From the NCBI GenBank assembly GCA_020628475.1, contig JAHDFB010000001.1, positions 1 through 64,000 of the forward strand: 64,000 nucleotides of DNA, read 5' to 3'. This document shows positions 10,111 through 19,525 of the stretch, in pieces. Both the position numbers and the translations under genes were made by a program. This DNA is from Saprospiraceae bacterium. Its GTDB lineage: Bacteria; Bacteroidota; Bacteroidia; Chitinophagales; Saprospiraceae. Within the stretch, counting starts at the first letter, position 1; each line of letters starts with the position of its first letter. The notes below the pieces were generated by a model, which did not search any database, was not told the origin of the DNA, and saw only the letters and a list, made by a program, of their open reading frames with translations.

Positions 10111-10614
10111 TTAACGGATTTTTTTTGAAATTTTTCGAAGTGTATCTAATGCTAAATACATTCTTTTTTCAACAGCTTTCTTGCTGATTCCAAGTATATC
10201 GGCTATTTCCTGATACTTTTTTTTATCGATTCGACTCATTAAAAATACCACACGTTGCTTTTCGGGGAGATTTGAAATCGCTTGTTCCAAACTTTCCTTG
10301 AATTCGTTCTCTTCCATGATATATTCAGGATTTTCTTGAACATGTTTTAGGCGATGTTGACGTTCAAATTTTAAACTCACCTGCTCGTGTTTGAAATGAT
10401 TAGTCAATAAATTGTTCGCCGTCGTATAGACATATGCCTTTGCTGTATCCGCAAGGATGGATTGACAATGTTGCCAGATTTTTAAAAATGCTTCTTGAAC
10501 GATATCCTGAGACAAGCTGGATTGACCACATTTATAATAAATGAAGTTGTACAGTGATTTTGCGTGTTGATTAAAAAAGGATGCGTATTTCTTTTCGTCA
10601 CACAATGAACTCAT
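10111..10614 (-). CDS. ECF RNA polymerase sigma-70 factor (FecI-like)
   Basis: A 167-residue extracytoplasmic-function sigma factor. Region 2 is at about 10-75 (FNQHAKSLYNFIYYKCG, DIVQEAFLKIWQ). Region 4 is at about 110-165 (LPEKQRVVFLMSRIDKKKYQEIA, then LGISKKAVEKRMYLAL helix-turn-helix). It is first in the operon with FecR and an STN receptor and is expected to transcribe that operon when released by FecR. A TAnnTTTG element on the minus strand lies at 10653-10660. Confidence 0.93.
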   Translation of the reverse strand: MSSLCDEKKYASFFNQHAKSLYNFIYYKCGQSSLSQDIVQEAFLKIWQHCQSILADTAKAYVYTTANNLLTNHFKHEQVSLKFERQHRLKHVQENPEYIMEENEFKESLEQAISNLPEKQRVVFLMSRIDKKKYQEIADILGISKKAVEKRMYLALDTLRKISKKIR

Positions 10615-10652
10615 TGGATGCTTGAACTTTGATCTATAATCTTATATCAGTA

Positions 10653-10660
10653 CAAATCTA
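10653..10660 (-). promoter_or_regulatory. Candidate -7 promoter element for the sigma-fecR-receptor operon
   Basis: The minus strand reads TAGATTTG, a full TAnnTTTG match, 38 bases upstream of the sigma-factor ATG. This would be a housekeeping promoter; the promoter used by the ECF factor itself was not identified. Confidence 0.5.
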
Positions 10661-10734
10661 ATCTTTTGATCGAATATGGAGTAAACTTAAGGACTTACAC
10701 CTCCCAATATAAGAGAAGTATTTACGTCCTGAAC

Positions 10735-11850
10735 TCACTGATGCGATTTTTTGAAAGCATTGGGTGTCATACCGGTGAATTTTTTAAAGGCATTATGAAA
10801 AGTGGTTTTGGATGAAAAGCCACATTCCAAGCCGATGGCTAAAAGACTGTAATGTTCGAATGCAGGATTGACAATAATTTTCTTGATGGCTTCGACCCGA
10901 TATCGATTGATAAAAGTGGTGAAATTTTCACTACTGACCGAGTTTATCATTTGAGAAACATAGCTTGGACTGATTCCTAATAGTGCTGCCGTTTTATTCC
11001 GGTCTAAGGATTGGTCTTTATATATATGATCTTCTTCACAGAGTTTGATCAGCTGTATATAATAACTATTATCTGCGGTCATTGATTTTTTATAAGCCTT
11101 TTCCTCTGGAACAGTAAGCGGAACTTTGGGCTTTTCCTGTGTCTTGGAAGTTTGATCTTTGAAAAATTGTCGAATGGCAGCTTGATCCTTCGCCAATTTA
11201 AATTTGTAAATCCCGTAATAACTTACCCAATGAAACAATAAAACCACGACCACCGTTAGAGCCTTCATACTATAAGTCAATTCTAAGCCAAATATTATAC
11301 TCGTAAGGATTAAAAGGAGCCAAGAAATAAATAAAATGCTGCTGAGCAGCCATAAGGATTGAAGCCATCTTTTTTCGGGCCTTTGCGTTATGGATTTAAT
11401 GAGGCGATAACAAGCAAATAGTATAGCAGGAATAAATAAAAAACTGAGTAATAGATTTACCAATTCAAAGAATACAGTAATAATACCTCCATTATTAGTA
11501 ATTGTATTAAGTATACTGCTAAATACCGAAAGAAAATATGGGAGGAATAGCCAGTAACGCTTATTGGAACGCCTAAAGGGATGATCTACGTAATGTATAA
11601 AATAGAAAAAAAGAAGCACTGGAAAAAGTACGGAGGAGTCTATGATATCGATGATTTGTAAGGGGTCATATCGTTGATACAAACCCATTTCATCCAGTAC
11701 AAAATTTAGTAAAGATACTGAAAGTGTAATCATGGAGTAGGCCAGAAAGTTGTTCGCTTGGCTCTTAAATAAGGGGGACCTCAGAATGAGGAGCGCAAGA
11801 ATAAAACCTTGAAAAATGGCAATATTAAGTATAGAAATAAGTAAATCCAA
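10735..11850 (-). CDS. AraC-family regulator with N-terminal multi-spanning membrane domain
   Basis: A 371-residue protein. The first about 215 residues contain around seven hydrophobic segments (for example LNIAIFQGFILALLIL and LLLSFLFIPAILFACY), a linker follows, and the last about 100 residues are an AraC helix-turn-helix domain (TAALLGISPSYVSQMI; LAIGLECGFSSKTTFHNAF; KKFTGMTPNAFKK). The start is TTG at 11850: an in-frame TAG lies 21 bases upstream and the first membrane helix starts at once. Such proteins are common in Bacteroidota, but their signals are poorly known. It lies just upstream of, and on the same strand as, the sigma operon. Confidence 0.88.
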   Translation of the reverse strand: MDLLISILNIAIFQGFILALLILRSPLFKSQANNFLAYSMITLSVSLLNFVLDEMGLYQRYDPLQIIDIIDSSVLFPVLLFFYFIHYVDHPFRRSNKRYWLFLPYFLSVFSSILNTITNNGGIITVFFELVNLLLSFLFIPAILFACYRLIKSITQRPEKRWLQSLWLLSSILFISWLLLILTSIIFGLELTYSMKALTVVVVLLFHWVSYYGIYKFKLAKDQAAIRQFFKDQTSKTQEKPKVPLTVPEEKAYKKSMTADNSYYIQLIKLCEEDHIYKDQSLDRNKTAALLGISPSYVSQMINSVSSENFTTFINRYRVEAIKKIIVNPAFEHYSLLAIGLECGFSSKTTFHNAFKKFTGMTPNAFKKSHQ

Positions 11851-12038
11851 TCGCTTGTTTTTGTATTGCTAATTTGACCGCAAAAGTCGGTAATTCTTAG
11901 GATAGAACCCCTCTTCTTTATCGATTCTAAAAACAATTTGATAGAAAATTAAAAATATTTAAAAATGTAGGTAGGACTTTTTTAAACTGCATTGTATAGA
12001 TAACGAACGCATTTTTATTCACGCTAAAATTTAAACCT

Positions 12039-12317
12039 ATGAACAGCGCGGCAGTAACGAATCAAGCAAGCATCAAAATCTTAAGTATACGAAGAGATGT
12101 CCCAGTCGAAAGAAAGTATTTAAAAATTGAATCGAATAATGTCAAGACTGTTCAAAACCCAAAAGTTGGCTTCTTTTCTATCGCGACCTTAAGTACATTG
12201 GTGTTATTGTCATTAAATATTTTTGTGCTATATCAATATTTTAATGTATCAAATGCCGGTTTGATGGAAACGGCGACCTATGAAATTCCCGGTAGCCTAT
12301 TAAATCTTTATGAATAA
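12039..12317 (+). CDS. Small single-pass membrane protein, unknown function
   Basis: A 92-residue protein I do not recognise. Residues 1-43 are polar and basic, residues about 44-67 form one membrane helix (FFSIATLSTLVLLSLNIFVLY), and a short 25-residue tail follows. It is read divergently from the AraC-type gene and ends only four bases before the convergent lipoprotein gene. The ATG at 12039 is the first in frame. Divergent placement suggests, but does not show, control by the AraC protein. Confidence 0.6.
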   Translation: MNSAAVTNQASIKILSIRRDVPVERKYLKIESNNVKTVQNPKVGFFSIATLSTLVLLSLNIFVLYQYFNVSNAGLMETATYEIPGSLLNLYE

Positions 12318-12320
12318 TCC

Positions 12321-13409
12321 TTAAAAATGCGCTTCAAAGTATTTTAATATATCTTGGGCAAAGATGGTTTTAATATCATCCTGATCAGGAAGTTCATCAG
12401 GAAATATATCTTCCGAATAGCAACTAGGTAAGGCCTTCTCATCTCCCGAATAGGATTCCGTTTCTATTTCAAATTCACGTATAAAGCGATGTTCTCGAAT
12501 AGACTTCGTACAAGCTCCGCTGATATCCTTTACATGAAACTCAACATTCCATTGCGCTCGTCTTGTTGTTGTGGTTTCATAAGTGGTAGCCTGAACAGTA
12601 CGATACTTGGGAGTTTTAATTTTTTTTCCGGATGTATCAATATGGGTAGTATATCCGTCTTCAATTTCCTTCTCATGCGACTCGCAAGATTGATCCTCAT
12701 GATCCTCATAATTGAAGAAAGCGCAATCAATATGAACATGACAATCCGTTTGTTGATTTTTAATAAAAGAAAAATTTCTAAATCCTATTTTCTTGCTTAA
12801 ATGCATTTGAAAATGCCAACTCACTTCTTGTTCAAAGGGATCAATACTTACGTAAATAAATTCTTGAGCGAAAGACAACATTTTTTGCATGTCTTCCTGT
12901 GGAAAATAGTATTCGAAATCTAAATCTTTCGCCTTGCGATAATAGTTATAAGACTTTTGCGCATAGATCTTTTTTTTCAATGAATAGTAATTCGACTTAT
13001 GTTCTTCAGCTACATTCAAATAATAGTCATAAAACGATTTTTCGAAATCGGAGATATCCATTTTTATGCGCTGAAATCGATTCAATGATTCTTCATTTAA
13101 ATAGTGTGAATGTTCCTGAAATAAGGAATATAGACCATATAAAGTGCTTAAACGCTCTTTATATTCTTGTTCCTTCGTACTAAAAGAGCGCAGCGTTAGT
13201 TTCTGCTGTTCTTTATCTTGATGCAGCCGAAGTGATTGATTCAAAATGTAAAATTCTGCAAGATTGTTAGGATCTTTTTGAAGTTGTCGTCTGGCATGAT
13301 CAATAGCCGAAAGATATTTACCTTTTTCTAAGAGAACTTCTGAACTTACACAGCTGCAAATAAGTAGAATTAACATGAAATAGGCGTAAAAAGAATTTGT
13401 CGAATTCAT
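12321..13409 (-). CDS. Lipoprotein of unknown function
   Basis: A 362-residue protein with a lipoprotein-type signal (LILLICSC; lipidated Cys 18 or 20). Residues about 25-170 are helical and TPR-like (GKYLSAIDHARRQLQKDPNN). The C-terminal half is beta-rich with a motif seen in uncharacterised Bacteroidota lipoproteins: an ExEIEDG segment, then a DTSGKKIKTPKY segment, then a long Thr/Glu strand and SGDEKALP. No enzyme motif was seen. It is transcribed alone, convergent with the small membrane protein gene. Confidence 0.7.
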   Translation of the reverse strand: MNSTNSFYAYFMLILLICSCVSSEVLLEKGKYLSAIDHARRQLQKDPNNLAEFYILNQSLRLHQDKEQQKLTLRSFSTKEQEYKERLSTLYGLYSLFQEHSHYLNEESLNRFQRIKMDISDFEKSFYDYYLNVAEEHKSNYYSLKKKIYAQKSYNYYRKAKDLDFEYYFPQEDMQKMLSFAQEFIYVSIDPFEQEVSWHFQMHLSKKIGFRNFSFIKNQQTDCHVHIDCAFFNYEDHEDQSCESHEKEIEDGYTTHIDTSGKKIKTPKYRTVQATTYETTTTRRAQWNVEFHVKDISGACTKSIREHRFIREFEIETESYSGDEKALPSCYSEDIFPDELPDQDDIKTIFAQDILKYFEAHF

Positions 13410-13571
13410 GGTAAAATGCTTGGATAACGAATCTATTCGGAAGTTACTATTTATAGCGTATAAGCGTATCCATTGAGCGTAGTAATAACTTTTTTTTATA
13501 AAAAAAATAAAAATATTAGCATCGTTTTAACAGAAGTTGAATTCAAATAAGTAGAATCTTAATTGTCTACT

Positions 13572-16500
13572 ATGAAACGAATAAACTTACTTACTACACT
13601 ATTTACTATTATTTATTCTTTTCAATTTGTTCAAGCACAAGACTGCATTCAATTACCAGATACCATCTATCATTGTGGATTTACACTGGAAGTAATGCCC
13701 ACGGAATTTAATTTCCCCGGAATTTGGATTTACGATTGCGAAGATGGCGATGGAAATATTGCTATTCAGGAAATTAACAACGGAATTTATCAATTTACCT
13801 TTTCAAATTGTGGTTATTACTCTGTTCGATTTTATGTTGAAGAGTGTGATGAAGAAAAGCTAGTGGTGTTTAGGGTAGATGACCCTAGTTACACCCATAC
13901 AGAAATCAATGGCAATAATAGCCTAGGATACTTCAATTATTCTTGCCATTCTGATGGGAGTTCTTGTGATAATGTTGTCACCATAGAAGGAGAATTACCA
14001 CCTGATCCAGAATGGGATATTTGTTATGATTTGTTTTGCGAATACAAACATTATTTTACGACATCTACACCGGACGATCCAGAGAATTGTTTAGTCCAGC
14101 TCATTGAAGTCGATAGTGTTTCAGGCGCCAATTCGTCTTCATCCTGTTCGCCTTTTGATGCGACCGATATGACAGCGGATATTTTCTGCGATATTGTCGA
14201 TAGTATATACAATCAAGCCATCTCAGAGGCTTCCTGCCCTCCAGTGCTTTCTGAATGTTTTGATATTCCAGAATCTTGTATCGATAGTATTACCTATGAT
14301 ACCATCGATTTATTATTTCCCATCCATGATGGAGGTAGATGGACGATGTTAGAAGGGATAGATACGATCATATTAGACGATACCACTTCGATTAATAAAT
14401 ACATGAAAGATCTTCTATTTATTATTGAACCAGGAGCGGATTATTATGGCCCAGGTGATTTAACCTTTACACTTTTGGAAATCGATAGCAATGGCGATAC
14501 GATTCCGACGGCCTTTGACGCAGAATTTGTATTATGGTGGCAGGAATTATGGCATTATGATACACTAACACAGATAATTCCGACTATTCATTATGCAGAT
14601 GATCCAGAATGTCAGAGTTGCGGAGGAAATTCATTCAGTAGTTCTAAGAATATTCCTGGGATTCCGGAGTACCTCTGTCCACCAATAACCATTTCCTTTG
14701 GAGATCCTTGTTCTTGCGAAGAAGGCGCAATTTCTATTACGGGAGGAGATATTTCTTGCTATGATCCGTGTACCATCTTGGTGGCTGATGTCAATTTTAG
14801 TGAACCGAATATCACGATTGATTCAGCTTATTGGACAGGTCCAGCTGGTGACATGGGCGGTAGCAACACCATAACGGTTTGCGAAGGAGGGGTCTATAGT
14901 TATACGGTTATCACAGCTCCACATGGCTGCGAATACAGTGAGTCATTCGTCGTTCAAGAAAACTTCAATGAACCGATGGCAAATATCTCAGGAAATTTAG
15001 TCATTGACTGTATACACCAATGTGCAACGATTATAATTGAGATATTTTCCGAATTTACATCGGGAATCATACAATTACCGGACGGAGAAAATATTCCGAT
15101 ATCAGATCCAACGACAATTTTAGATTGGTGTCAGCCGGGTAGCCTAACAATAGAACTCTTAGATACGATTTCAGGATGTACCAACGAATATACTCTTGAA
15201 ATAATAGATGAGACAGAGGATATAGAATTTATGATCAATCCTACCGAAACGATTACTTGCTTAGTTGAGTGTGTCCCCTTAACCATTTCTGAATTAAATG
15301 TTCCTGCTGGTGCGGACTACCTGTGGACAGGCCCTAATGGATTTACGGCAAATACTCCTAACACGGAAGCATGTGAAGCGGGAATCTATGTATTGATGAT
15401 AAATTATGGTAATTGTTGGGATGCGCAAACGATAGAAGTCTTTGACTTCTTCGAATCGGTGGAAATTCAGGAAGCTGCCGAAGTTTGTGAAGGTGATTGC
15501 TACATTTTCCAAGGACAATTATTCTGCGAGTCAGGTATCTACTCCTTTGAAGGGGCATGTGATTCTTTATTCATACTAGATTTGACTGTCCACACACCTG
15601 ATTTCATTGATAAGTACGAATTTATCTGTGAGGGCGATCAAGTCATTGTAGATGGAATGGTATTCGATTCAGAAGGAATCTTCCCCTACGAAATACAAGA
15701 TGGAAACCTTTGTCCAACTTTCGTAACGCTCGAAGTAGAAGTATTTGAAATGGATCTGTTCGTGTCGGGTACACCATCCATTGATTGTAACAATAGTACG
15801 ACCATTTTATCGGTGAGCACGAGCAATCCTGAACAAAATTTCTATTGGTATGATCCACAAAATCAAGTAATTTCGACATCCTATATGGTGGAAGTTTCAG
15901 AAGCTGGTACCTATACCGTCCAAAATGTCTCTTCGAACAATCTTTGCATAGCAGAATTACAAATTGTTGTACAAGGAAACTTCGAAATACCAGCATTAGA
16001 CCTACCTACGCATCAAGAGATAAATTGTCAAAATGAAATTCAATTGTTTGCGGATATTGATATGAATGAAGATATCGATTTTTATTGGACAGGTCCCAAT
16101 ATGCCGGCAGATCAGCAAATTGTCCAAAACCCTATTGTTACGGAACCTGGTATATATGAATTAATCATAGAAAATGAATTTGGTTGTACAAATTCGGCTA
16201 GTGTAGAATTGATTCAACTTGATCCGTTGACCGCCTCGATTCAAACAGATAAGACCTGTGAAAATGAAGCCAATGGACGTATAGAAGTCGAGCTAATATC
16301 AGGTGGAGTAGCTCCATTCCAATATAGGCTCATCGATGGTGAATATCAATCGAGTAATGTCTTCGAAAATGTAGAAGCAGGCGAACATATAGTATACATT
16401 CTACAAGGAGATGGATGTATTTCTGAATCTGAAGCGGTGGTAGAAAACATTGCACCAATCGAACCAATAGTTCAGTTTGAAGAAGCCTATGAATTATGTG

Positions 16501-16982
16501 ATAATCCTTCATTGGAATTTGATCTGAGCGAAGATCTGGACAATCACAAAAATTGGAACATTGTATGGTCCGATGGTAGCAATGCCTTAAAAAGAACCTT
16601 TGAAGAAGCCGGCGATTATAGCTTGACGATCTACAACGAATGTGAAGAAAGAGCTTTCGATTTTCGTGTCGATGATTCTAGGCTTCAAGATGATCTACCC
16701 ATTTACATCGCCAATATGTTTACGCCAAATAATGACGGAGTCAATGACCTTTTCGAAATACACACTGCTGTAGAACCGTATACGTTCGAAATAGATATTT
16801 ACGATCGATGGGGAAACAAAGTATTTGAAAGTCAGGATATCAATTTTTCTTGGGATGGGCTAATTCACCAAACAGGCAGTAAATCAGATGTATTTGCATA
16901 TATCACCAGATATAGTTACTTAGAATGCAAGGATGAAATAAAAGAGTTTCAGATTATTGGAGATGTAACCTTGATTCGCTAG
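13572..16982 (+). CDS. Giant secreted Cys-rich protein with gliding-motility-type (type B) T9SS domain
   Basis: About 1,136 residues. A frame open from TTG 13563 exists, but ATG 13572 directly begins the signal peptide (MKRINLLTTLFT to VQAQ) and is preferred. The body is a string of Ig/PKD-like beta domains with many Cys and repeated phrases such as YWTGP, LWTGPNGF and EAGIYVL, typical of surface adhesins. The last about 90 residues are the type B sorting domain: NMFTPNNDGVNDLFEI, then IYDRWGNKVFES, ending IGDVTLIR. Export by the type IX machinery and surface attachment are inferred. The nearby gene content gives no substrate. Confidence 0.88.
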   Translation: MKRINLLTTLFTIIYSFQFVQAQDCIQLPDTIYHCGFTLEVMPTEFNFPGIWIYDCEDGDGNIAIQEINNGIYQFTFSNCGYYSVRFYVEECDEEKLVVFRVDDPSYTHTEINGNNSLGYFNYSCHSDGSSCDNVVTIEGELPPDPEWDICYDLFCEYKHYFTTSTPDDPENCLVQLIEVDSVSGANSSSSCSPFDATDMTADIFCDIVDSIYNQAISEASCPPVLSECFDIPESCIDSITYDTIDLLFPIHDGGRWTMLEGIDTIILDDTTSINKYMKDLLFIIEPGADYYGPGDLTFTLLEIDSNGDTIPTAFDAEFVLWWQELWHYDTLTQIIPTIHYADDPECQSCGGNSFSSSKNIPGIPEYLCPPITISFGDPCSCEEGAISITGGDISCYDPCTILVADVNFSEPNITIDSAYWTGPAGDMGGSNTITVCEGGVYSYTVITAPHGCEYSESFVVQENFNEPMANISGNLVIDCIHQCATIIIEIFSEFTSGIIQLPDGENIPISDPTTILDWCQPGSLTIELLDTISGCTNEYTLEIIDETEDIEFMINPTETITCLVECVPLTISELNVPAGADYLWTGPNGFTANTPNTEACEAGIYVLMINYGNCWDAQTIEVFDFFESVEIQEAAEVCEGDCYIFQGQLFCESGIYSFEGACDSLFILDLTVHTPDFIDKYEFICEGDQVIVDGMVFDSEGIFPYEIQDGNLCPTFVTLEVEVFEMDLFVSGTPSIDCNNSTTILSVSTSNPEQNFYWYDPQNQVISTSYMVEVSEAGTYTVQNVSSNNLCIAELQIVVQGNFEIPALDLPTHQEINCQNEIQLFADIDMNEDIDFYWTGPNMPADQQIVQNPIVTEPGIYELIIENEFGCTNSASVELIQLDPLTASIQTDKTCENEANGRIEVELISGGVAPFQYRLIDGEYQSSNVFENVEAGEHIVYILQGDGCISESEAVVENIAPIEPIVQFEEAYELCDNPSLEFDLSEDLDNHKNWNIVWSDGSNALKRTFEEAGDYSLTIYNECEERAFDFRVDDSRLQDDLPIYIANMFTPNNDGVNDLFEIHTAVEPYTFEIDIYDRWGNKVFESQDINFSWDGLIHQTGSKSDVFAYITRYSYLECKDEIKEFQIIGDVTLIR

Positions 16983-17013
16983 GCTGATTTTTTATTCTTA
17001 GAACACATTTCAT

Positions 17014-17021
17014 TACTTTTG
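17014..17021 (+). promoter_or_regulatory. Candidate -7 promoter element for the acyl carrier protein gene
   Basis: TACTTTTG is a full TAnnTTTG match, 34 bases before the ACP ATG. Its last bases overlap a small palindromic repeat (17017-17042), so the transcript would begin inside the palindrome. Confidence 0.5.
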
Positions 17022-17042
17022 GGCAAGCGCCAGCGCAAGCCC
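17017..17042. repeat. Small palindromic repeat, copy 1
   Basis: Reads TTTT, GGGC, AA, GCGC, CA, GCGC, AA, GCCC. Two nested self-complementary blocks (GGGC/GCCC and GCGC/GCGC) surround a tiny centre. Related copies lie at 31662-31689 and 43315-43342 on the opposite strand. GC content is far above the surrounding DNA. Confidence 0.6.
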
Positions 17043-17055
17043 TAAGAAAAAGTAT

Positions 17056-17304
17056 ATGGATAATAACACAGAACATTTCGAAACGTTAAAGGAAATCATT
17101 AAACCATACGTGCAAAATGAGGAGGCTTATAATCAGCTTTCCATGGAAACGAAATTTATTGATGACTTGGAGATAAATTCCGCGAATCTAGTTGATATTA
17201 TTTTAGATGTCGAGGATAAATATGATATTGAAATAGATAATGATAGCATGGAAAAAATGCTAGATGTCCAATCGGCCATTGAAGTAATCACGAGCAAGAA
17301 ATAG
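17056..17304 (+). CDS. Acyl carrier protein
   Basis: An 82-residue acyl carrier protein of the usual length. S42 in the motif DDLEINSANLVDIILDVEDKY is the predicted phosphopantetheine site, although the classical DSL is replaced by NSA. The acidic helix II after it is well conserved. It is probably a second, specialised ACP, because the standard fabF-linked gene has a DSLD context. It heads a plus-strand cluster ending with lipB, whose enzyme takes octanoyl groups from ACP, a suggestive but unproven link. Confidence 0.85.
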   Translation: MDNNTEHFETLKEIIKPYVQNEEAYNQLSMETKFIDDLEINSANLVDIILDVEDKYDIEIDNDSMEKMLDVQSAIEVITSKK

Positions 17305-17360
17305 CATCTTTCCGTAGACAACTATTCGTTCGTTCCACTGTTCATTAGTAAACATTCAAT

Positions 17361-17900
17361 ATGATAACTGTCATTGCAGGTACCAATAGACCAGACTCGA
17401 AAACCGAGCTAATAGCCAGATTCTATTACCAAAGCTTGCAAACGCAAACGGAAGAAAAAGTACATTATTACAGTCTTCAAGATGTACCCTTGGACATTAT
17501 AAATCCCAGAATGTACGAAGAGCAAGGACAGCATCCAGCTTTAGCCAGATTGCAAGATGAAATATTGACACCTGCGAATAAATGGGTGCTAGTCATGCCC
17601 GAATATAATGGATCATATCCCGGAATCCTAAAGTTATTTATAGACGCTGTTTCCGTTCGAAACTATAAAGAGACATTTAAAGAGAAAAAAATGGCATTAA
17701 TCGGAGTAGCCTCTGGTAGAGCCGGTAATCTCCGAGGGATCGATCAATTTTCCAATGCTGCTAATTATTTAGGATTTACCGTCTTTTCAAGAAAACTACC
17801 GATATCTTTGGTCAAATCAATCAGTAACGACTTAGAAATTACAGACGATTTCACCAAGGAGACCTTACAGGAACATGCACGTGCATTTATAGATTTTTAA
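17361..17900 (+). CDS. NADPH-dependent FMN reductase family flavoprotein
   Basis: A 179-residue flavodoxin-fold protein. The N-terminal phosphate loop is ITVIAGTNRPDSKTELIA, and the central motif VLVMPEYNGSYPGILKLFIDA matches the PEYN(G/x)S(Y/I)PG(V/I)LKN signature of NAD(P)H-dependent FMN or quinone reductases. It would transfer electrons from NAD(P)H through bound FMN in the cytoplasm. It lies 56 bases after the ACP gene, and its stop codon overlaps the start of the next gene (TAATG), implying translational coupling. Confidence 0.9.
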   Translation: MITVIAGTNRPDSKTELIARFYYQSLQTQTEEKVHYYSLQDVPLDIINPRMYEEQGQHPALARLQDEILTPANKWVLVMPEYNGSYPGILKLFIDAVSVRNYKETFKEKKMALIGVASGRAGNLRGIDQFSNAANYLGFTVFSRKLPISLVKSISNDLEITDDFTKETLQEHARAFIDF

Positions 17901-19525
17901 TGAGAAGCAATTGGCTATATCTGACAATATTCATGGTCGTTTTAGGAGGCTGTCAATCCAATACGAATTCCACAGATCATGTTCATGTTTTTCATTACAA
18001 TCAACCCAACAGAATTACCTCTTTAGACCCCGCTTTTGCCAAAAGTCAAAACAATATGTGGGCGATTCATCATATTTTCAGCACGCTGGTACAGCTGGAC
18101 GAAAATCTAGAATTGCAGCCGAATCTGGCTAAAAGTTGGTCAATAACTGACGATGGATTGGAATATACCTTTCATCTACATAAGGACGTGCGATTTCATG
18201 ATAATGAATGTTTTGAAAATGAGCAAGATCGAAGCTTACGGGCCCAAGATGTGGTGTTTAGTTTCAATCGTTTAATCAGTAAAGATTTAAATGCTCCCGG
18301 GTCTTGGATATTTGCTGGAAAAGTAGACCCTCAGCGGCCATTCGAAGCCCCCGATGATAGCACCTTCGTTCTTCATCTTCAGAAACCTTTCCTGCCCATG
18401 CTCAATATGTTGAGTATGCAATATTGTTCCGTGGTATCCGAGAATGCCGTCCGTTATTACAAGAAAAATACAAGATCCAATCCAGTCGGTACGGGGCCTT
18501 TTCGGTGTAAACGATGGATCGAAACGCAAGGATTATACCTCGTTAAAAATGAAGACTATTTCGAAAATGTAGGTGGTCAAGGACCGCCATACTTGGATGG
18601 AGTGCGCACCTCCTTCATGGAAGATAAAAAAATCGCATTTCTCGAATTATTAAACCAAAAGGTAGAGTGTGTTTCTGGTTTGGAATCCTCATTTATCAAC
18701 GAATTATTGGACCAAGAGGGCGATTTGAAAGAAGATAAAAAGTCAAAAATTAACTTATATAAAAGTCCATATCTCAACGTTGAATATCTAGGAATAAATA
18801 TGGACAATATTGCCTCGAATCAGGCGCTTTCGGATAAACGCGTTCGTCAAGCATTAAACTATGCTATAGATCGGATAACCATGATGCAATCATTGAGAAA
18901 TAATATCGGGATTCCAGCTAATTCAGGGATAATTCCGAGAGGATTGCCTTCCTATGACCCCAAAATGGTGCCGGGATATGCCTATGATTTACAAAAGGCC
19001 AAAATGCTATTGAAAGAGGCGGGCTATGAAAATGGAGTAGGCATGGAGCCCTTGGACATTCATACAAACAAGGATTATCTAGATATCACTACTTTCGTTG
19101 CCAAACAGTGGGAAGCGCTTGGAATACAAGTTAGTATTAACCTGTTAGAATCCGCCTCTTTACGGGAAGGCATGCGCAAGGGAAATCTGGATATATTCAG
19201 GGCATCTTGGATCGCGGATTACCCCGATGGAGAAAATTTTCTTTGTCTATTTTACTCGGATTACCCAGCACCACCCAATTATACTAGATTTAAAAACCCT
19301 GATTTTGATATGTTGTACAAGCAAGCCATTGCTGAAACAGATTTATCAAAGCGAACGGAACTCTATCATCAAATGAATCGTATTATAGTGGATGAAGCAC
19401 CCGTCATATTCTTATTTTATGATGAATCTGCCTTATTTACCACCAAAAATATACAAGGAATAGAAACGAATGCCCTTAATTTATTACAAGTTAAAAATTT
19501 GAAAGAAGTAGCATGGAAAGAGTAA
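17900..19525 (+). CDS. Family 5 (oligopeptide-type) ABC solute-binding lipoprotein
   Basis: A 541-residue protein. The signal ends in the lipobox VLGGC, so Cys18 is lipidated. The SBP family 5 fold is clear: LDPAFAKSQNN, then LAKSWSITDDGLEYTFHL and DVRFHDN, then VVFSFNRL, VGTGPFRCKRW, DKRVRQALNYAIDR and ANSGIIPRGLPSYD. It binds peptides or similar solutes outside the cytoplasmic membrane. No permease or ATPase gene is adjacent, so it is an orphan here. It overlaps the FMN reductase gene by one base and lipB by 13 bases. Confidence 0.9.
   Translation: MRSNWLYLTIFMVVLGGCQSNTNSTDHVHVFHYNQPNRITSLDPAFAKSQNNMWAIHHIFSTLVQLDENLELQPNLAKSWSITDDGLEYTFHLHKDVRFHDNECFENEQDRSLRAQDVVFSFNRLISKDLNAPGSWIFAGKVDPQRPFEAPDDSTFVLHLQKPFLPMLNMLSMQYCSVVSENAVRYYKKNTRSNPVGTGPFRCKRWIETQGLYLVKNEDYFENVGGQGPPYLDGVRTSFMEDKKIAFLELLNQKVECVSGLESSFINELLDQEGDLKEDKKSKINLYKSPYLNVEYLGINMDNIASNQALSDKRVRQALNYAIDRITMMQSLRNNIGIPANSGIIPRGLPSYDPKMVPGYAYDLQKAKMLLKEAGYENGVGMEPLDIHTNKDYLDITTFVAKQWEALGIQVSINLLESASLREGMRKGNLDIFRASWIADYPDGENFLCLFYSDYPAPPNYTRFKNPDFDMLYKQAIAETDLSKRTELYHQMNRIIVDEAPVIFLFYDESALFTTKNIQGIETNALNLLQVKNLKEVAWKE

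Noticed and set aside
15643-15996. A 117-codon minus-strand frame inside the giant T9SS gene
   Set aside because: It is a shadow of a well-supported coding frame and has no recognisable motif.
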